A stretch of DNA of 62,311 bases from Gnetum montanum (lineage: Eukaryota; Streptophyta; Gnetopsida; Gnetales; Gnetaceae), in NCBI GenBank assembly GCA_015680685.1, contig MNCI01009310.1, positions 49,839-112,149 on the forward strand. The letters are read 5' to 3'. The translations under genes and the position numbers were made by a program. Numbering within the stretch: position 1 is the first letter of the stretch; every line of letters begins with the position of its first letter. The notes beneath the pieces are model-generated. The model worked only from the letters and a program-made list of their open reading frames with translations. It had not been told where the DNA came from and did not search any database. This document shows, in pieces, positions 1-12,511 of the stretch.

Positions 1-77
1 TGACAAATGGTTTGAATGCCTAGAAAGAAGGAAGCTTGGTTGAAGACACTTGGATGGAAGTTAAACATTTTAGTACC

Positions 78-85
78 TATAAAAG
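78..85 (+). promoter_or_regulatory. TATA box upstream of a small ORF
   Basis: TATAAAAG preceded by CC lies 70 bp before the ATG at 155. The spacing suits a TATA box, a start near 110 and a short leader. It could equally be the U3/R promoter of a retroelement whose left part lies outside the window. Confidence 0.4.
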
Positions 86-154
86 GAGGGTTAGATTGCT
101 TAAGATTTCATCATCTTTCAATTCAAGTTTGGTAGTGAAGGTTAGGGAGAGCTA

Positions 155-421
155 ATGAAGTTTGAGAGAGCAATGAAAAAATCTTTTATTCCATATGTGA
201 TGGGATGTTGCCCTAAGCATGTATTAAAGGCTTATCTAAAGGCTAGATCTTGTGGAGCTCCAAAGGAATGTTCTTTTATGGCTTGGCTATCCGATGAATT
301 TTCTTTTCTTACTAGAGGTTTGGATATAGAGTCCAATGTTTGGGGGCGATATCAAGATTGTTCCAAAGAAGAAGAAAAAGGAGAAGAGCCACCAAACTAT
401 GAAGAATCATCATGGGGATGA
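155..421 (+). CDS. hypothetical small ORF, 88 aa, acidic C-terminus
   Basis: I do not recognise this protein. It opens with a Lys/Phe-rich stretch, has a central segment with MAWLSDEF and ends in a Glu/Lys-rich tail. After the stop at 419-421 the same frame stays open to about 534 and keeps a Lys/Glu/Ser-rich composition, so the stop may be a later mutation in a longer ORF. A TATA box sits 70 bp upstream. There is no intact neighbour: a family A LTR starts at 883. It may be a retroelement accessory ORF or a host gene fragment. Confidence 0.3.
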   Translation: MKFERAMKKSFIPYVMGCCPKHVLKAYLKARSCGAPKECSFMAWLSDEFSFLTRGLDIESNVWGRYQDCSKEEEKGEEPPNYEESSWG

Positions 422-882
422 ATAGAAGATTTTGTCTCCCAAGAGGAAAATGAAGGACTTAATGGAGAAGAACAAAAGAGCTCATCCAAAAAGGAAAAAG
501 AGAAAAGTGTTGAAGAGAAAGCTCCAGTAGATTAAGATGAGAGCTCCACCAAGCTANCTAGAGGGCAATAGGACTGCCTTCATCACATCAGAAATCTCCT
601 ATGAAACAGTTAGAGAGATGAGGATTCCTACTAGGGTAACCCTCACAATTTAGTTTCTAGCCCAAGAATAGTCCATGAAGGACTTGATAATGTACAGTTT
701 GTTACATACAATTTGATTTTCTCCTAGGAATGAGGTTTTTGTCCCATCTCACCTTATGTTAAATGAGAATTTTCCTCAAAAAAGATTTCTTCTTGAATGT
801 AAAAATTGAATGAAAATTTCAAGATGTTTTAGTTTTGAAGTAGAATTGCACAAGTTTCCTTAAGATTTTAAGGGTGCAGAAA
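422..882 (+). other. unassigned sequence with one N
   Basis: Weakly coding-like at first (continuation of the ORF above), then AT-rich. An N at 557 sits in the short repeat CTANCTA and may mark a contig join. The last bases before 883 are purine-leaning (AAGGGTGCAGAAA), a possible decayed polypurine tract, so the LTR at 883 could be the 3' LTR of an element extending to the left. Confidence 0.3.
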
Positions 883-939
883 TGTTGGCACATCTGGCCA
901 TTCCATGGAACAGTTGAAATATTTTATTCAAAATTGGAG

Positions 940-2290
940 GAATCTATGGTTGTAAATTTTACAAGTAAATTACAGCTTTAGTGTTGATGGTTGATGGGTG
1001 TTTTTAGAAGATTGATTCACTGGTAAAGAATTTGATGTTGAAGCCTTTTGGGTACAAGATGAAAGTGCCAGATTATTCCTTTGTTAAAGATCAGAGGATA
1101 TTAAAATTAGTAAGGAAGGGAGTATGTTATTTACGTGGAAGGCACTAAGTTGTAGATCTTGGTTGTTAAATTCGGTCGTATCCTTAAGATAACATTTGAA
1201 ACTCCTGGAAAAACAGAAATTAAACAAAAATCAGCAACGCCTCGATTGTTTTGAAAAATTATGCAGCAATATTAGTGAAGGGAAAGGAAGACTGTTGTGT
1301 TCCTGGGAAATACATGGCCAATCCAACAAACACCGTCGCAGCTGTTGCTCTACACCGTCGCAGCCATCGGTCTACACTGCCACCATTGACGATGCTTGAA
1401 ATGTTGATTCAAAACAAGTGCAAAACGTTGGAGGTGATCCCAAGGTGCACCGAAACCCCACACAAACTATTGCGCGACATTCATCCTAGTGCATGAAACA
1501 TCTTTTCCATAAACACAAGATATGTACAAAAAAAAATCGGAACCCTCTGCACTCCATATACGAAGAAAGGAGTCACGTTTTGTTGGGGCCCCGATTTTAT
1601 TTTAAGTTGTGCAGGTTGTTGCGATTTTAGTGGTGCAGCTAAAATGATTCTAAAGGTTCCTGTGGTTTTGGCATATGCATATCCATAAAACATTAGCCCC
1701 TAGTTCTACAATCAATGGTAATGGGGGTGACGATTCAATGAAAATTTTTAAACAAAAAACGCAGGAAGCCCTAAGCCACTTTGGGGGCAAAACGAAAATC
1801 TCTGGCAACTAAAACCCTCTATTTAAAATAGTATGTTCAGCACATTGTTATCCAAGAAAAACCCTTCTCCTTCAATGATTGAACATTGCACCATGCGAAA
1901 ACAAAGCCAGATGCAGTTGCAGAGCCTTCTCCCGCGGTGGTCATCAGTTACGATTTTGCAGGGCCTTATTGTGTGGTGGCAGTTCAAACATACGATTTTG
2001 GTCAATATGGCACTTTGAATCTTGATTCGAACATGTGTCTGTTCTTACAAGTTTTGTGGAGATACAAGAGAAAGAAGAAAACGAACTAGCCTATTACACC
2101 ATTGTCCTGGAACTGTGATTGAGCATCTACACAATTTACAGGGAAAACAAGAAGAATCGTTTAAAGCCATGACTCTACCGCTTTCATGCAGATGTATATA
2201 AAATTATTTGATTACTTCCACTCAAAGCACATAATGGTTAAAATGTTTAACAAATTAACCAACATATATAAACATATATATATATATAGA
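940..2290 (+). other. copy-specific U3 segment of A1, origin unknown
   Basis: This part of the LTR has no counterpart in A2 or A3. It is less AT-rich than its surroundings at 1290-1480 and 1880-2000 and contains several 60-80 codon ORFs on both strands, none recognised. By analogy with A2 and A3 it may be captured host DNA; no protein family could be assigned by eye. Confidence 0.4.
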
Positions 2291-2599
2291 TATATACAGC
2301 CTTGGTTTAAAAACTTGCCTTCAATTATCCTAAGTCATCAAATATTATTTTAAAACATATAAGTTCTACCCACAAAAATATTTGCAATATTGATATTTTA
2401 AATATCACATTACATTTAATAGCATAAAATTCTCCTAGTTTTATGTATAACTTCCTAACTCCTTAACTACATAACTTCCTCCTAGCTTGTTGGGCAAGTA
2501 ATCTTCTAATTGGTTGGCCAAGTTACTTGGGAGAAAAGTTAGGTGAGATATTTTTGAGATATTTTTGAATATGTAACTTCCCTACCTACCTTTGAACCC

Positions 2600-2608
2600 T
2601 ATAAAAAG
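2600..2608 (+). promoter_or_regulatory. TATA box of LTR A1
   Basis: CCCTATAAAAAGGCTTC lies at the same place as in A3 (61923), while A2 has a decayed CCCTAGAAAAAGG at 28673. A purine-rich leader follows. This fixes the + orientation and the U3/R boundary. Confidence 0.65.
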
Positions 2609-3879
2609 GCTTCAAAGGCCAAAAGGAAAAGGGGGGGAAAAAGAAGAAGGAAGAATCTCAATTGGAATCTCAATTTTTTAGGACTTTTGGGAGGTCTCAT
2701 AGATCACACTTTTGAGAAGACATTGGGATCACACTTGGGCTCTCACTCGGAGACATACTTGAGGTCTTGAGAAGAGCTTTGTAAAGAAATTGTGAACGAT
2801 TGCTTGCAAGATGGCTTGCTAGAGTAAAGATTTCAGCCTCTTTGTCATGGTCCTGTGAGTTATGCATTTCATTTTTTGTTTTGTTTAAATTGTTTAGCTA
2901 GTGGTTTAGATAGTATCATCCTTGGCAAGTAATTTTGGGATTTTTAGATTGCTCTTATTGTTCTTGTTGCCCGATAGAAATTTCTATTAAAATTTTGCCA
3001 TAGAAGCACTTGTGTTTAAAAGCCTTAAGAGCATTTTAGTAGTAAATTTCATTATTGTGCAACGTGTGGGAACTGCTATTGGGATTGTTGTAAGAGAGCC
3101 TCTATTTGTAGTCACGCCGTTGAACAATTCAGTAGTCGAGAGGGTTCAGAAAATCTTTGGTATTTTGATGGGACCAGAATAGCTTCTTTTTATCTTTAAA
3201 GTGAATTCCCGTGGTATTTCAATCAGAAATTGTCAAGTCTTTTAAAGGTTCTGTTTGAATGCAATCGTTGACATCTATTATCTAGTCAAAATGGAGTCTC
3301 GTACGTGGTAGTTTACGCAGCAATTTTTGGTAGCATAGTAGGATTGTCTTGAAGATATTGCTTGTTTGAGCCTTGGAAGTTTGAACAATTCGTAGATATT
3401 GAATTTGGGATAGCTTTATTGCGAAGTGTTTACTCGTGTCATTTTACCTTGTTTAAATATTTGAGGTCTACACAAATCTGCTTTCTTTTCTTTTCTGCTT
3501 ATTTCCATCGAATCTTGCTCTATTTCTAGTTTTCTTGTGGAACTATCTCTTTCTCTGGGGAAAATTAGGAGTAGATTGCGGAGTTGTGCTCAAATGTTTT
3601 TGCAAAATTTTATTTGTTACAAGTAGGTATTATAAGGACCGCGTAGACTAGGCAGTTGAACAAAATAGGAAATTTTCAAGAACTCACAGTACTTGGCAAA
3701 GTTGGCTGAATCTCTTTAAAGTAAGTCATTTGTAGTTTACACACAACGCAATCGTTACATTTCTCACAACCGCACGCCGCAACAGCACACACACATACTC
3801 ACATTAACTACTGAGTTTATTTGGAGGTATCTAGGCCTTGGTGTTGGCGGTCGCATCCCAAACGGTCGCCAACACTATC

Positions 3880-5960
3880 AAATGATGCATACCTCATCCA
3901 TAGAGAAGGTTTTATTTTCTCATGCTAAGAGGCTCATATCTTGGTTCACCTATAGTAACTATTCTTAAATTTTGTAAGTTCATTCTTCGAGGATGTTCTT
4001 TTGTTTCTCCATGTTGGTCAACTAAGCAATATCTATAGCTAATTGTTTGTTCTCCTCTTGTAGGGAGGTGAGTGCCTTAACATGTGCATAAGTCTATGTT
4101 GTAGCTACTAAGGCATCCCACACAACCTTCTCCTTCTCACATTCTACCTACTTGTTGTGCTTGATGAGGTAATTTATGTGGTCTTTCCATAACTGTTCAA
4201 GTTGATTAGGCATAACGTATTGTGTTGGATCTTTCTTTTTTGTGTGTAAGGTCGTGAGCTCTTCTTGTAATGTACTGACTTCATTTTTAGCATGCTCTTC
4301 CATGGTTTCTACCATGATCAACTTTTCTTTAGTGGCTATGAGATCACACTAAACTACAATGACATCATTAGGGATGGTAAAAAGATTCTACATGACTTGT
4401 CCTATCTGCAGTAGTCTATCAAGTACATTTTCATGTTTTGCAAGAATCATCGAGGTACTAGCTAACATTTGAGCATCTATGGCCATAAAAATATTATCTA
4501 GTGGCATAATAGAAACATTAAAAGGTTCTTTGATGTGATCTTCATCACTTCTCCAACTCTCACTGCATCTTGATCTTGCACAACCATTACTATGGCTCCT
4601 TCCCCAAACTCCAGCATCACTTAGAATGATGCAATGTTTCCAGAAATTTATTATCACCATTCTCCTCCTCTTCTTGATTATAATGAAATTTGGCTACTGG
4701 TAGGATCTATTGAGATTATTAGCATGATTACATCATCAATTAATTTATATAGGTTGGCTCCCTTACCTATTACCAACTGATAGTCTTTATGATTTGTTGT
4801 AGATGATTCATTGATGCCCTATATTTTTGTGGAAGTGGGGGTGGAACTTGTTGTTGTTGTTCTTGCTATTGTTGCTACTAAATAGTAGTTTGGATTATTT
4901 CAGTAAGAGTTAAGCCTCTAGCTCTCTTAGTACGTACATGTTTCTCCACCTAATCTTTCTTTGGTGGCATTGGCTTTGACATCTTAGCATAGGAGGTGTT
5001 TTGTGCTTTCCTTAGAACATCATTGTTGTAGCCTGAGATGCCTACTTGTTTGTAAAATTTCCTAATAAGGTATGAAAATAGTAGTGTAGGTTTCCCTTCC
5101 CTATTATCTTCAAATTGCTACTAGATCTATAGGAAGTAGAGATGGGCAATGTTAGTGTTGAATTTCCCCATCAAAATGGTACTTCCTCTAGCCGCATATG
5201 TAGATATCCTATTCAATCTCTTTGTAGGGAATAGATGATATGTGACAATTTTAAAATAAATATTTCCTTTGGTAGTCAACTCACTATATTCTTTATTATC
5301 CTTTCCATAGTCTTTGTGTAGCCACAATCTTTCAGCATCAATGTTATACCTTCTTGAAATTTATGTAACATTAGCCCCTTCATTGGGTAGATTTAGAGCT
5401 TTGGCTATCACCTCGACTAGGTATGGCATAGAAATTCCTTCAATTTTTACCAAGTTTCTTTTCTATTCTACCAAAATTTGAGTGTCTCTCCTAAGTACCA
5501 ATCTCCATGTATTTTCAAGGTAGGCCACAAGGGAGATTATTGGATTTTTTTCTTAATAGTATCTTGGGTAAACTCCATTAATGGACCAAAATTAAGTTCC
5601 ATAATCACTGTGGACATGATGGACTTCTCTTGAATGACTTAGAGGCATTCAGGTGATAGCATGAGTTTTTATCCTTGTTTTGGTGCTTGTGGTGCCTCAG
5701 CCTCTACTTGGGTAGATCGCTCAGTAGCAAGCATCTGTTGATGAATGCTAAAGGAGTAAGCTACCTACTTTGCATGCTCTAGCAATGGAGGTTTTTTTCT
5801 AGTGTGGCCTCTTCCTTTGGCTCTTGGTCTTTTGCTTCCTAGTTATGTAGGTTCTCCTTCAAGTATCCTTTTTGGTGCAAACTATAATCAATAAGGGCTT
5901 AAGATAATTAAAATGGTCATATCATTTTTGGATAAGCCTTTACCTTACCCATTTCCTTTG
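3880..5960 (-). pseudogene. decayed retroelement-type protein with coiled-coil tail
   Basis: Reading right to left, a broken frame can be followed for about 2 kb. The first half contains a segment (5127-5327) with the order basic-aromatic, HLFPTKR, then GKFNTNIAHLYF. This resembles the 'putative plant transposon protein' domain found in ORFs of plant retroelements (tentative, from memory of the family pattern). The C-terminal third (about 4330-3930) is Glu/Lys/Leu-rich with heptad-like spacing, suggesting a coiled coil. Frameshifts and stops occur every 30-90 codons. It ends where LTR A1 begins and may have been truncated by it. Confidence 0.4.
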
Positions 5961-7829
5961 TTAGATTAAGTGTTTATTAGATTATGATCATAGAGTCAAA
6001 GAAAATTCAAAAAGAAACCCATTAGATGTTATGTCTTTTATTTCATTGCCTTCCACACTTAGTATATTTTAACTCATAATACCTTAGAATGGATTGTAAT
6101 GGTTATTAGGAGAGTTTAGTAAACTTATTTGGCTTAAATGTACTAAGTTTATTCATGTTCTATCTTACTTACCCTTATAAACTATCATCTAAAGTTAGAC
6201 AATTTTTTTAAAAAATTGGCTTAGATTGTCCTTGAGATCACCTCCCATGATTAATATGAGCACTCCAAGATCAAATAGGTTCAAAAATCACAAATATTGG
6301 AGCTATAGAAAACAAGTTATAACTTGGGGAAGGTAGGAGATTAGAGCTCAAAAGAAAAAATTTAAAACTCCTCTTGTAGCAACTAATGAAAATGAAAATG
6401 TTTTATAACTCTCCATTGCTATATATACTATTTTTTTCATGCAACATCATTGATATGACATCAAATCAACAACATATGAAGGCCTCATACATGATATCAG
6501 CAACATTGCCACAAAAATTTGCAATTTTCATGTTTAATTTTTAGTGGAAAATGAGTCAAATTGAAGGATAGGAAGATAGTAAGTATTTCTATAGGATTTT
6601 TGAGTAAATATGATGCTCTAGTTATGAAAAATAGTCATCTAAAGTTCATAAAGAAGGAATCTTGACTATGAAATCTTATTAAGTGTATATAGGATAGATG
6701 AGATGAGTACTGAAATCTTGGTATTTGAACGGACTGATTAGATGTTAAGGAAAGTATTTATTGACATTTATTATTTTTGGAAGGCATTAGATGATGTGGG
6801 ATTAGTTGCCAAGTATAAGATACAACAATTATATAAGTTGGTCCTCCCCAAAGCAAGCTCAAGCCTTTAATGCCCTTGTATAACCACACCTAAAAGTGCC
6901 CTTAGGCACTCAAGGAATTGAATGTAATGCATAGCTATTTAGCAAAACACACATATTAGTATCACTAGGCTGGAAAAATTATGCTATGTTAGACAGAACC
7001 ACAAGTTATAATTAAATATATAATGAGGTGAGATGGATCGTAGAAAGGATTGTAAAGAATTGAGACATGAGGTATATTACCATTGGCATAATAAATTCTT
7101 GTGTTTTATTAATGGTTAAATTAATCATTAGCATTTCTATCCAAGATTCAAACCAAATTCAAACCATATTCCAGTGACATCACATTGTTTCATATCTTGG
7201 AGTTACAACTATAAGACTACCACTATTTCAAGGTGTATTACCACTTTGTGTATTTCCAAGGAAGGAGTTTATTCATTACACTTTTTTATTTTTGATATTT
7301 TTAAGAAGCCACTAATCTTTAGGCATGGGCAACATGTCTTTCCAGTGGAACCCTTAGAAATTTATTCTCATGCATTTATTTTATTTTTAACTATGTCAAC
7401 CTTACTAGATGACTACCTTCAATCATGGGTAACATGTCTTTGTAGTGACATGGTAAGGCAAAACTTATTTTACTCTTACTTCCATTTTTCGTTAGATTTA
7501 CAAGGATATAATACAACCTAAGCAATAGGATAGACATGCAAAAGTGATCTAAGGGAATCAAAAAATTCGCTTAATGTCACACCCTTTACATTCTCACTTG
7601 GTTCTTCACTTTTCAGTCCATGCATAATGATCACAAGTTTCATGATGGAAAATAATATCATTATGGTCATGGTAAGAACCTCTTATTGTTGGAATGGGTG
7701 GATGGATGTTGTGGTCTCACTATACAAATAATTAGTCCCTTATGACTTGATAACATAGAGACATCTTCACCTTATTAGACTACATCTTACTTTATTCTTA
7801 GTGTGTTTTATTAACAATCAAAAATATGT
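5961..7829. other. AT-rich sequence, no gene seen
   Basis: No frame shows a recognisable domain. The 115-codon + frame at 7174-7521 is hydrophobic and AT-driven, with no recognisable motif or coding-like neighbour. I see no LTR ends or tandem repeats. The similarity to other elements in the window begins abruptly at about 7830. Confidence 0.5.
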
Positions 7830-8395
7830 ACAAAGATCTGTATAAACCTAGAGCATAAATTGGAAACCACTTTCATGACCCCTTGGGGAATCTTTTATTA
7901 CACAATGATGCCCTTTGGACTAAAAAACACTGGAGCAACCTACCAATGAGAGATGACATACATTTTTAGCAACTACCTCTTGGAGAGATTAAACGATTAT
8001 GTGGATGACATAGCAGTCAAGTCTAAGGAAGCTATCGATCATCCCAAAAATCTCAATATAGTTCTCCAATATTTTCATAGGAAAGACCTATGCCTCAACC
8101 CTAAGAAATGTGTTTTTGAAGTTAAAACTAGATGCATGCTAGGTTTTTTAGTGTTGGAAACAGGGATATGAGTGGACCGTAATAAAGTAACGGCCATCGT
8201 CAACTTAGCACTGCCTACAAACCTTAAAGAACTACATGGGTTGCAAGGAAGAGTACAATTTATCAAAATTTTTATTGCAAGGTTGATAGACAAATTACAC
8301 CACATGCAACACTTACTTAAGAAGGGGATCAACTTCGAGTGGACAGATCAATGTTAGCAAGCCTTTGATAACCTAAAAAAATAGCTTATGCATCT
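7830..8395 (+). pseudogene. element B reverse transcriptase, C-terminal part
   Basis: The frame matches the RT of elements C and D from the IHINPEH region on. It includes TPWG.FYYTMMPFGLKN, the catalytic-site motif YVDD at 7998-8009, and the thumb/connection motif LCLNPKKCVF at about 8088. The fingers and the first catalytic Asp (motif A) are absent because of the 5' truncation. In-frame stops occur at 7948, 8169 and 8356. It cannot make a working enzyme. Confidence 0.85.
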
Positions 8396-9190
8396 CCCAA
8401 CTATTTACCCATCATAGAGAGATAAGCCTTTCTATATCTACCTTTCTACTTCAGACACATCTATTGTGGCATAGCTATGTCAACAAAGAGATGAAGGGTC
8501 TAAAATCCCAGTCTATTACTTAAGCCTTGCATTAATAGCTTATAAGGCAAAGTACAACAAGGTAAAAAAATAATGTATTGCCCTAGTATTTGTGCTCAAA
8601 AAGTGGAAGCATTACCTTTTTTGTAGCAAAGATAACATCATATGCAAGAGCAACATACTTAGGGCTATCACAACCAATTTATATGAGAGCAGTAGAATAG
8701 CCTGATGGAAAGCTATAACAGTGGAATTCGATTCACATTATTTTGCCCAATCATTAACAAAGGGTTAAGAAATAGCCACACAGCTCACAACTTCACCCAT
8801 TGAAAATAAAGCAATAATAGAACCCAAATTCCCAGATGAACACATCAATAACCTAAACCCTGTACCATCTAATTTCAAAGAAAGTTTACATTTTGATGGC
8901 ACTTCAACTACATGAGGTGGTAGCACCACCGTAGTTATTACATTTCCCTTTGGGGAAATTTGACCCTTTTTGTACCGCTTTACATTCTTTTGTATGAACA
9001 ACATAGGTGAGTATGAAAGACTCCTTAGGGGTCTCTTAGTAGCTCAAGAGCTAAAGATCCAACATTTGGCAGTCTAGGGTGACTTGCAATTAGTTGTCAA
9101 CCAGATCACTAAAGTCTATGCTTGCAAGGCTTCGCATTTGCAACCTTATTGCCATCTAGCTAAGAGTTTACTGAAATAGTTTATGACATT
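8396..9190 (+). pseudogene. element B RNase H plus second (archaeal-type) RNase H-like domain
   Basis: The first RNase H starts near PFYIYLSTSDTSI (about 8430) and keeps the ALVFVLKKWKHYLF block. A second RNase H-like domain starts at LHFDGTSTT (8887-8913) and keeps NNIGEYERLLRGLL and a QLVVNQI block. Two RNase H domains in tandem are a known hallmark of Tat-lineage Ty3 elements, and C and D show the same order. Several stops interrupt it. Confidence 0.75.
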
Positions 9191-10605
9191 AGACATTCAA
9201 TATGTGCCTCGTAATGAGAACACCATAGCTGATGCGCTAGCCATGTTAGGATTGAATGTGCCATCGCACTTGTTTGCCACTTTTCCAGCTTCGATAATAG
9301 AATGCACAGATCCTATTACTCAAGTGGTACCCATTGCATATATCAATGCAACAAATACCCAAGAATGGTATGCCAACATTAACGCATGCCTTCAACATAG
9401 TGAAACCCCACATGGCTTGAGATCTGCTCAAAAGGATGTAATATGAAAGAAAACCTGGCAATATGTCCTTATTGGAGATAAAACCTTATGAAAATGCTCC
9501 TTTGATGGGATATTTCTAACTTTCATTAGCGGAGAAAAAGCACAAAAAATTATTAACAAAGTCCATGCGGGACTATCTGGGGGACACATAGCCCCTAGGG
9601 CTATGATGGCAAAAATCCAATGCCTAGGATACTACTGGACTTGCATAGAATGAGATTGCCTTGCCAAAGTTAGGATGTGTGATGTATGTCAATGCCATGT
9701 GAATCTCATACACGTGTCGCCCACTAAACTACATCCTACACAGATCATGTGCCCATTCCAATGATGGGGACAAGACATCATAGGACCCATCATAGCTAAG
9801 CCTTTTGTAGGACATAGCTTCATCATCACTACAACTAAATACTTCACATAGTGGGTAGAGGATATTCCCCTAAGAAAGACCACATCTCAACAGGTTTTCC
9901 ACTTTATCTTAGAAAACATAGTAATAAGGTTTGGTCTTCCCATGAATATTGTGACAGACAATGGGCCATAGTTTAGTAGCATGGAAACCAAAACCTTTTG
10001 TGAGAACCTTGGCATCAAGCACTCTTTTTCATCACCATACTAGCCATAGGCAAACAGTCAAGTAGAGGAAACAAATAAGGCCATCGTCAACTTGCAAAAA
10101 AGGATGCTTAGCAATAGCAAAAGGTGATGGCATGAAAAAATCCTCTACCTGTTGTGGGCTTATCGTATGACATGCTGAATAACTAGAAGTAAGGCCCCAT
10201 ATAGTCTCATTTATGGATCTAAAGCAATGTTACCTCTTGAATTGCAAGTTCCATCACTTCGATTGTTCCTTTCGAATGTCATGGACAAGACTCAAAATAA
10301 TGAGTCGAGGATCATTGATCTTAACTCTGTAGAGGAGTGTGCCCAAACACTCAATTACATCGAATGTTACCAGGACAAGCAACAATAAACGCATCATTGT
10401 AGCCTACATCAATAGCCAATCAAAAAGGGGGACCTACTCCTCAAGGCTATTTGTGAACCTGTAAACAAATTCTTGGAAAACTAGGAAGGCCCTTTTGTAG
10501 TCATGAAATCCTATGAGAATGGGGCCTTCAAACTAGTTGATATGGATGGCAATGAGTTTGCAAATCTAGTCAACCACTTATACCTCAAGTCATACTATGT
10601 TTAAC
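9191..10605 (+). pseudogene. element B integrase
   Basis: The N-terminal HHCC zinc-binding region is visible as VHAGLSGGHIAP (about 9562) and CDVCQ (about 9678). Core residues are the Asp in GQDIIGP (about 9766), the Asp in VTDNGP (about 9951) and the Glu in VEETNK (about 10061). The C-terminal part ends in NHLYLKSYYV just before the tandem array. Stops lie in or next to each core motif. The protein would have inserted the cDNA into host DNA. Confidence 0.8.
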
Positions 10606-10629
10606 ACAAAGGATTGCATTAGGTACAAA

Positions 10630-11062
10630 GCAAGGTATGAACACGTCATCTATGATGCAAAACTAGCAAAGATAGTTAGCTATGACTATAAACTGGCACA
10701 TCTCATCCACTACGAAGTTAAACTAGCACAACACATCCTTGGGCTATGACGTAAAACTGGCATCCATAGCATGGTCCGCTATGATCTTAAACTGGTCATC
10801 CATCATCCACTATGATGTTAAACTCGCACAACACATCCTTGGGCTATGACATAAAATTCGCACCCACAACATGGTCCACTATGACCTAAAATTGGCCATC
10901 CATGATTCGCTATGATGATAAACTAACACAGTAGTCTGCTAGAACCTTAAACTAGCACAGTGTTCTACTAGGACCTTAACCTACTATATCACGGTCTGTT
11001 GGAACCTTAAATCAGCACATTTGATGGTTTTCCAAGACCTTAAACTAGGTTTGTAGTGCAAC
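10630..11062 (+). repeat. 3' tandem array of element B, core TTAAACTAGCACA
   Basis: About a dozen degenerate units of ~30 bp sit directly after integrase, each with a core such as GACCTTAAACTAGCACA. The same array stands at the same place in D (50620-51075) and on the minus strand of C (16166-16545). Tandem repeats between integrase and the 3' LTR are known in Tat/Ogre-type elements. Confidence 0.8.
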
Positions 11063-12493
11063 ACCCCCCAGCTCACATCCATGACCCTACGAACAAACAA
11101 GCATGCACATTCTCAAACTCCTTGAACAACATGGGGTAGGATGTTTCAGTTCTAGAATGTAGTTCACATTGCTAAGAAAAAACCCTCTAGAAAACATGTA
11201 GCATCGCCACCCCAGCATCTTGTCGATCTTCTGAAGATGTCGTTTGATATCTTGCTAACCTTCTGGAGCTACCGCTACCACAGCCAGTCATGCTAGCAAT
11301 AGCTCTTGCCATTGTCACCTACTACTGGAGTCCCAGCACTATTGTGTCCCATCCAAAAGGGTGCCGCACTCTAGCCCTCACCATCATCTGAGCCACAAGG
11401 ACATTTTTCTATTAGGCTTCTTCCCTTATAGCTGGACTGCATTATGTTCGCCTTGGGCAAGGAATCTTGAGCACCTACATCATAATTGCTCCTAGCCTCT
11501 TTGGTGCTAACATGTCTAGCCTGCCGCTACTAGAACTTGTACTAGACTTCCTACTTTGAACATTACATGCATTTGACATGGCATTTTCCACCGAGGTAGT
11601 GTCCCAAGCAAGTAGGACTTTCCCCTCACTTCACTCGATGGTTTCTTTTTATGGTTTTTTCTTTGTTGTGTTTTGCATGATACAAGCCAAGATGGCATCA
11701 TTTAAAGATGAGATCTGCCACGAGAGCAAGATACTACATTGTTCCAAAGTGGTCACTCTGATTAGCCTAGCTACTTGAGTGTGCACACCTTGCCTGCTTT
11801 CTCAGCCAACTTAACCCCCATTTCCTATACTCATATTTTTTCACATCTCCTTTACAAGCTTTTCCAATGCACATAAAGTCCTTCCACATGTCCAATTGTC
11901 AAGTCCATAATGGGCATAACACAACTCACCCCATAGGAAGCATTTGTACGTAGGTCAACACCCCATATGGATGTAACACAACTCATCTTGGGGAGGAAAC
12001 ACTTGTCCTACAACAACAGGCTATTTGCAAGTGAACATCGATGTATAGCAATGGAAAAGCACAAAAATGAAAAGAAGAGTAGAAAAGCGCAAAAAAATAA
12101 AAGAAAGAAAAAAAAAGACAAGCGCCTAAATAAATGGCATAACGTGCTACTTTACAATCACTTTGGCTGTAAATTAACCATCTCTAGGCACTCTGATGAG
12201 AGGTTAGAGGCCAACAAAGAAAAACACCCATGCATGCTAACTTCCTCACAAGCACTCTGACGAGGATCATGCTATGGAAACAACTTTTTAAAGTGTCATA
12301 TTTTACATTCAATTCTTCCCTGAACCTATTTCCTTAAATCCTTTCCATGCCCCCTTTCCTCATATCACTCTCCCATTACTCTTAAATGTAGCAAAGCACC
12401 ATCCGATCAGGCATTAAAAAGTGACATTGGTGTTTTGATCTTCATGATGTTTCGTATTATTTGTTGATGTCTCTTAGGTAGGTCCTCTAGATG
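11063..12493 (+). other. element B 3' region between array and polypurine tract
   Basis: Similar over its whole length to D 51076-52432, including a shared broken frame near 11430-11780 (LGQG.L.TYII and HCSKV both recur in D). It also carries a short direct repeat with the core GTAACACAACTCATC. Function unknown. Confidence 0.5.
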
Positions 12494-12511
12494 TCAACAA
12501 ATAGGGGCCAT
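12494..12511 (+). other. polypurine tract of element B
   Basis: TCAACAAATAGGGGCCAT lies directly before the LTR start TGAAACACC. D has CAACAAAGAGGGGCTAG at the same place. This is where plus-strand DNA synthesis would start. Confidence 0.75.

Larger units (their letters stand above)
883..3874 (+). mobile_element. family A LTR copy A1 (probable solo or orphan LTR, ~3.0 kb)
   Basis: Starts TGTTGGCACATCTGG and ends GGTCGCCAACA; the ends form a short imperfect inverted repeat. It shares its first ~31 bp and its last ~1.6 kb (from about 2290) with copies at 26311-29869 and 60045 onward. The five bases on the left (AGAAA) and right (CTATC) do not match, so unlike A2 it has no visible target duplication, and no primer-binding site follows it. 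It may be one LTR of a rearranged element or a solo LTR with an eroded flank. The TATA box at 2600 puts U3 at ~1.7 kb and R-U5 at ~1.25 kb. Confidence 0.75.

Noticed and set aside
7174-7521. 115-codon plus-strand ORF
   Set aside because: Hydrophobic, Phe/Leu/Ser-rich as expected from AT-rich DNA; no motif, no conserved neighbour.
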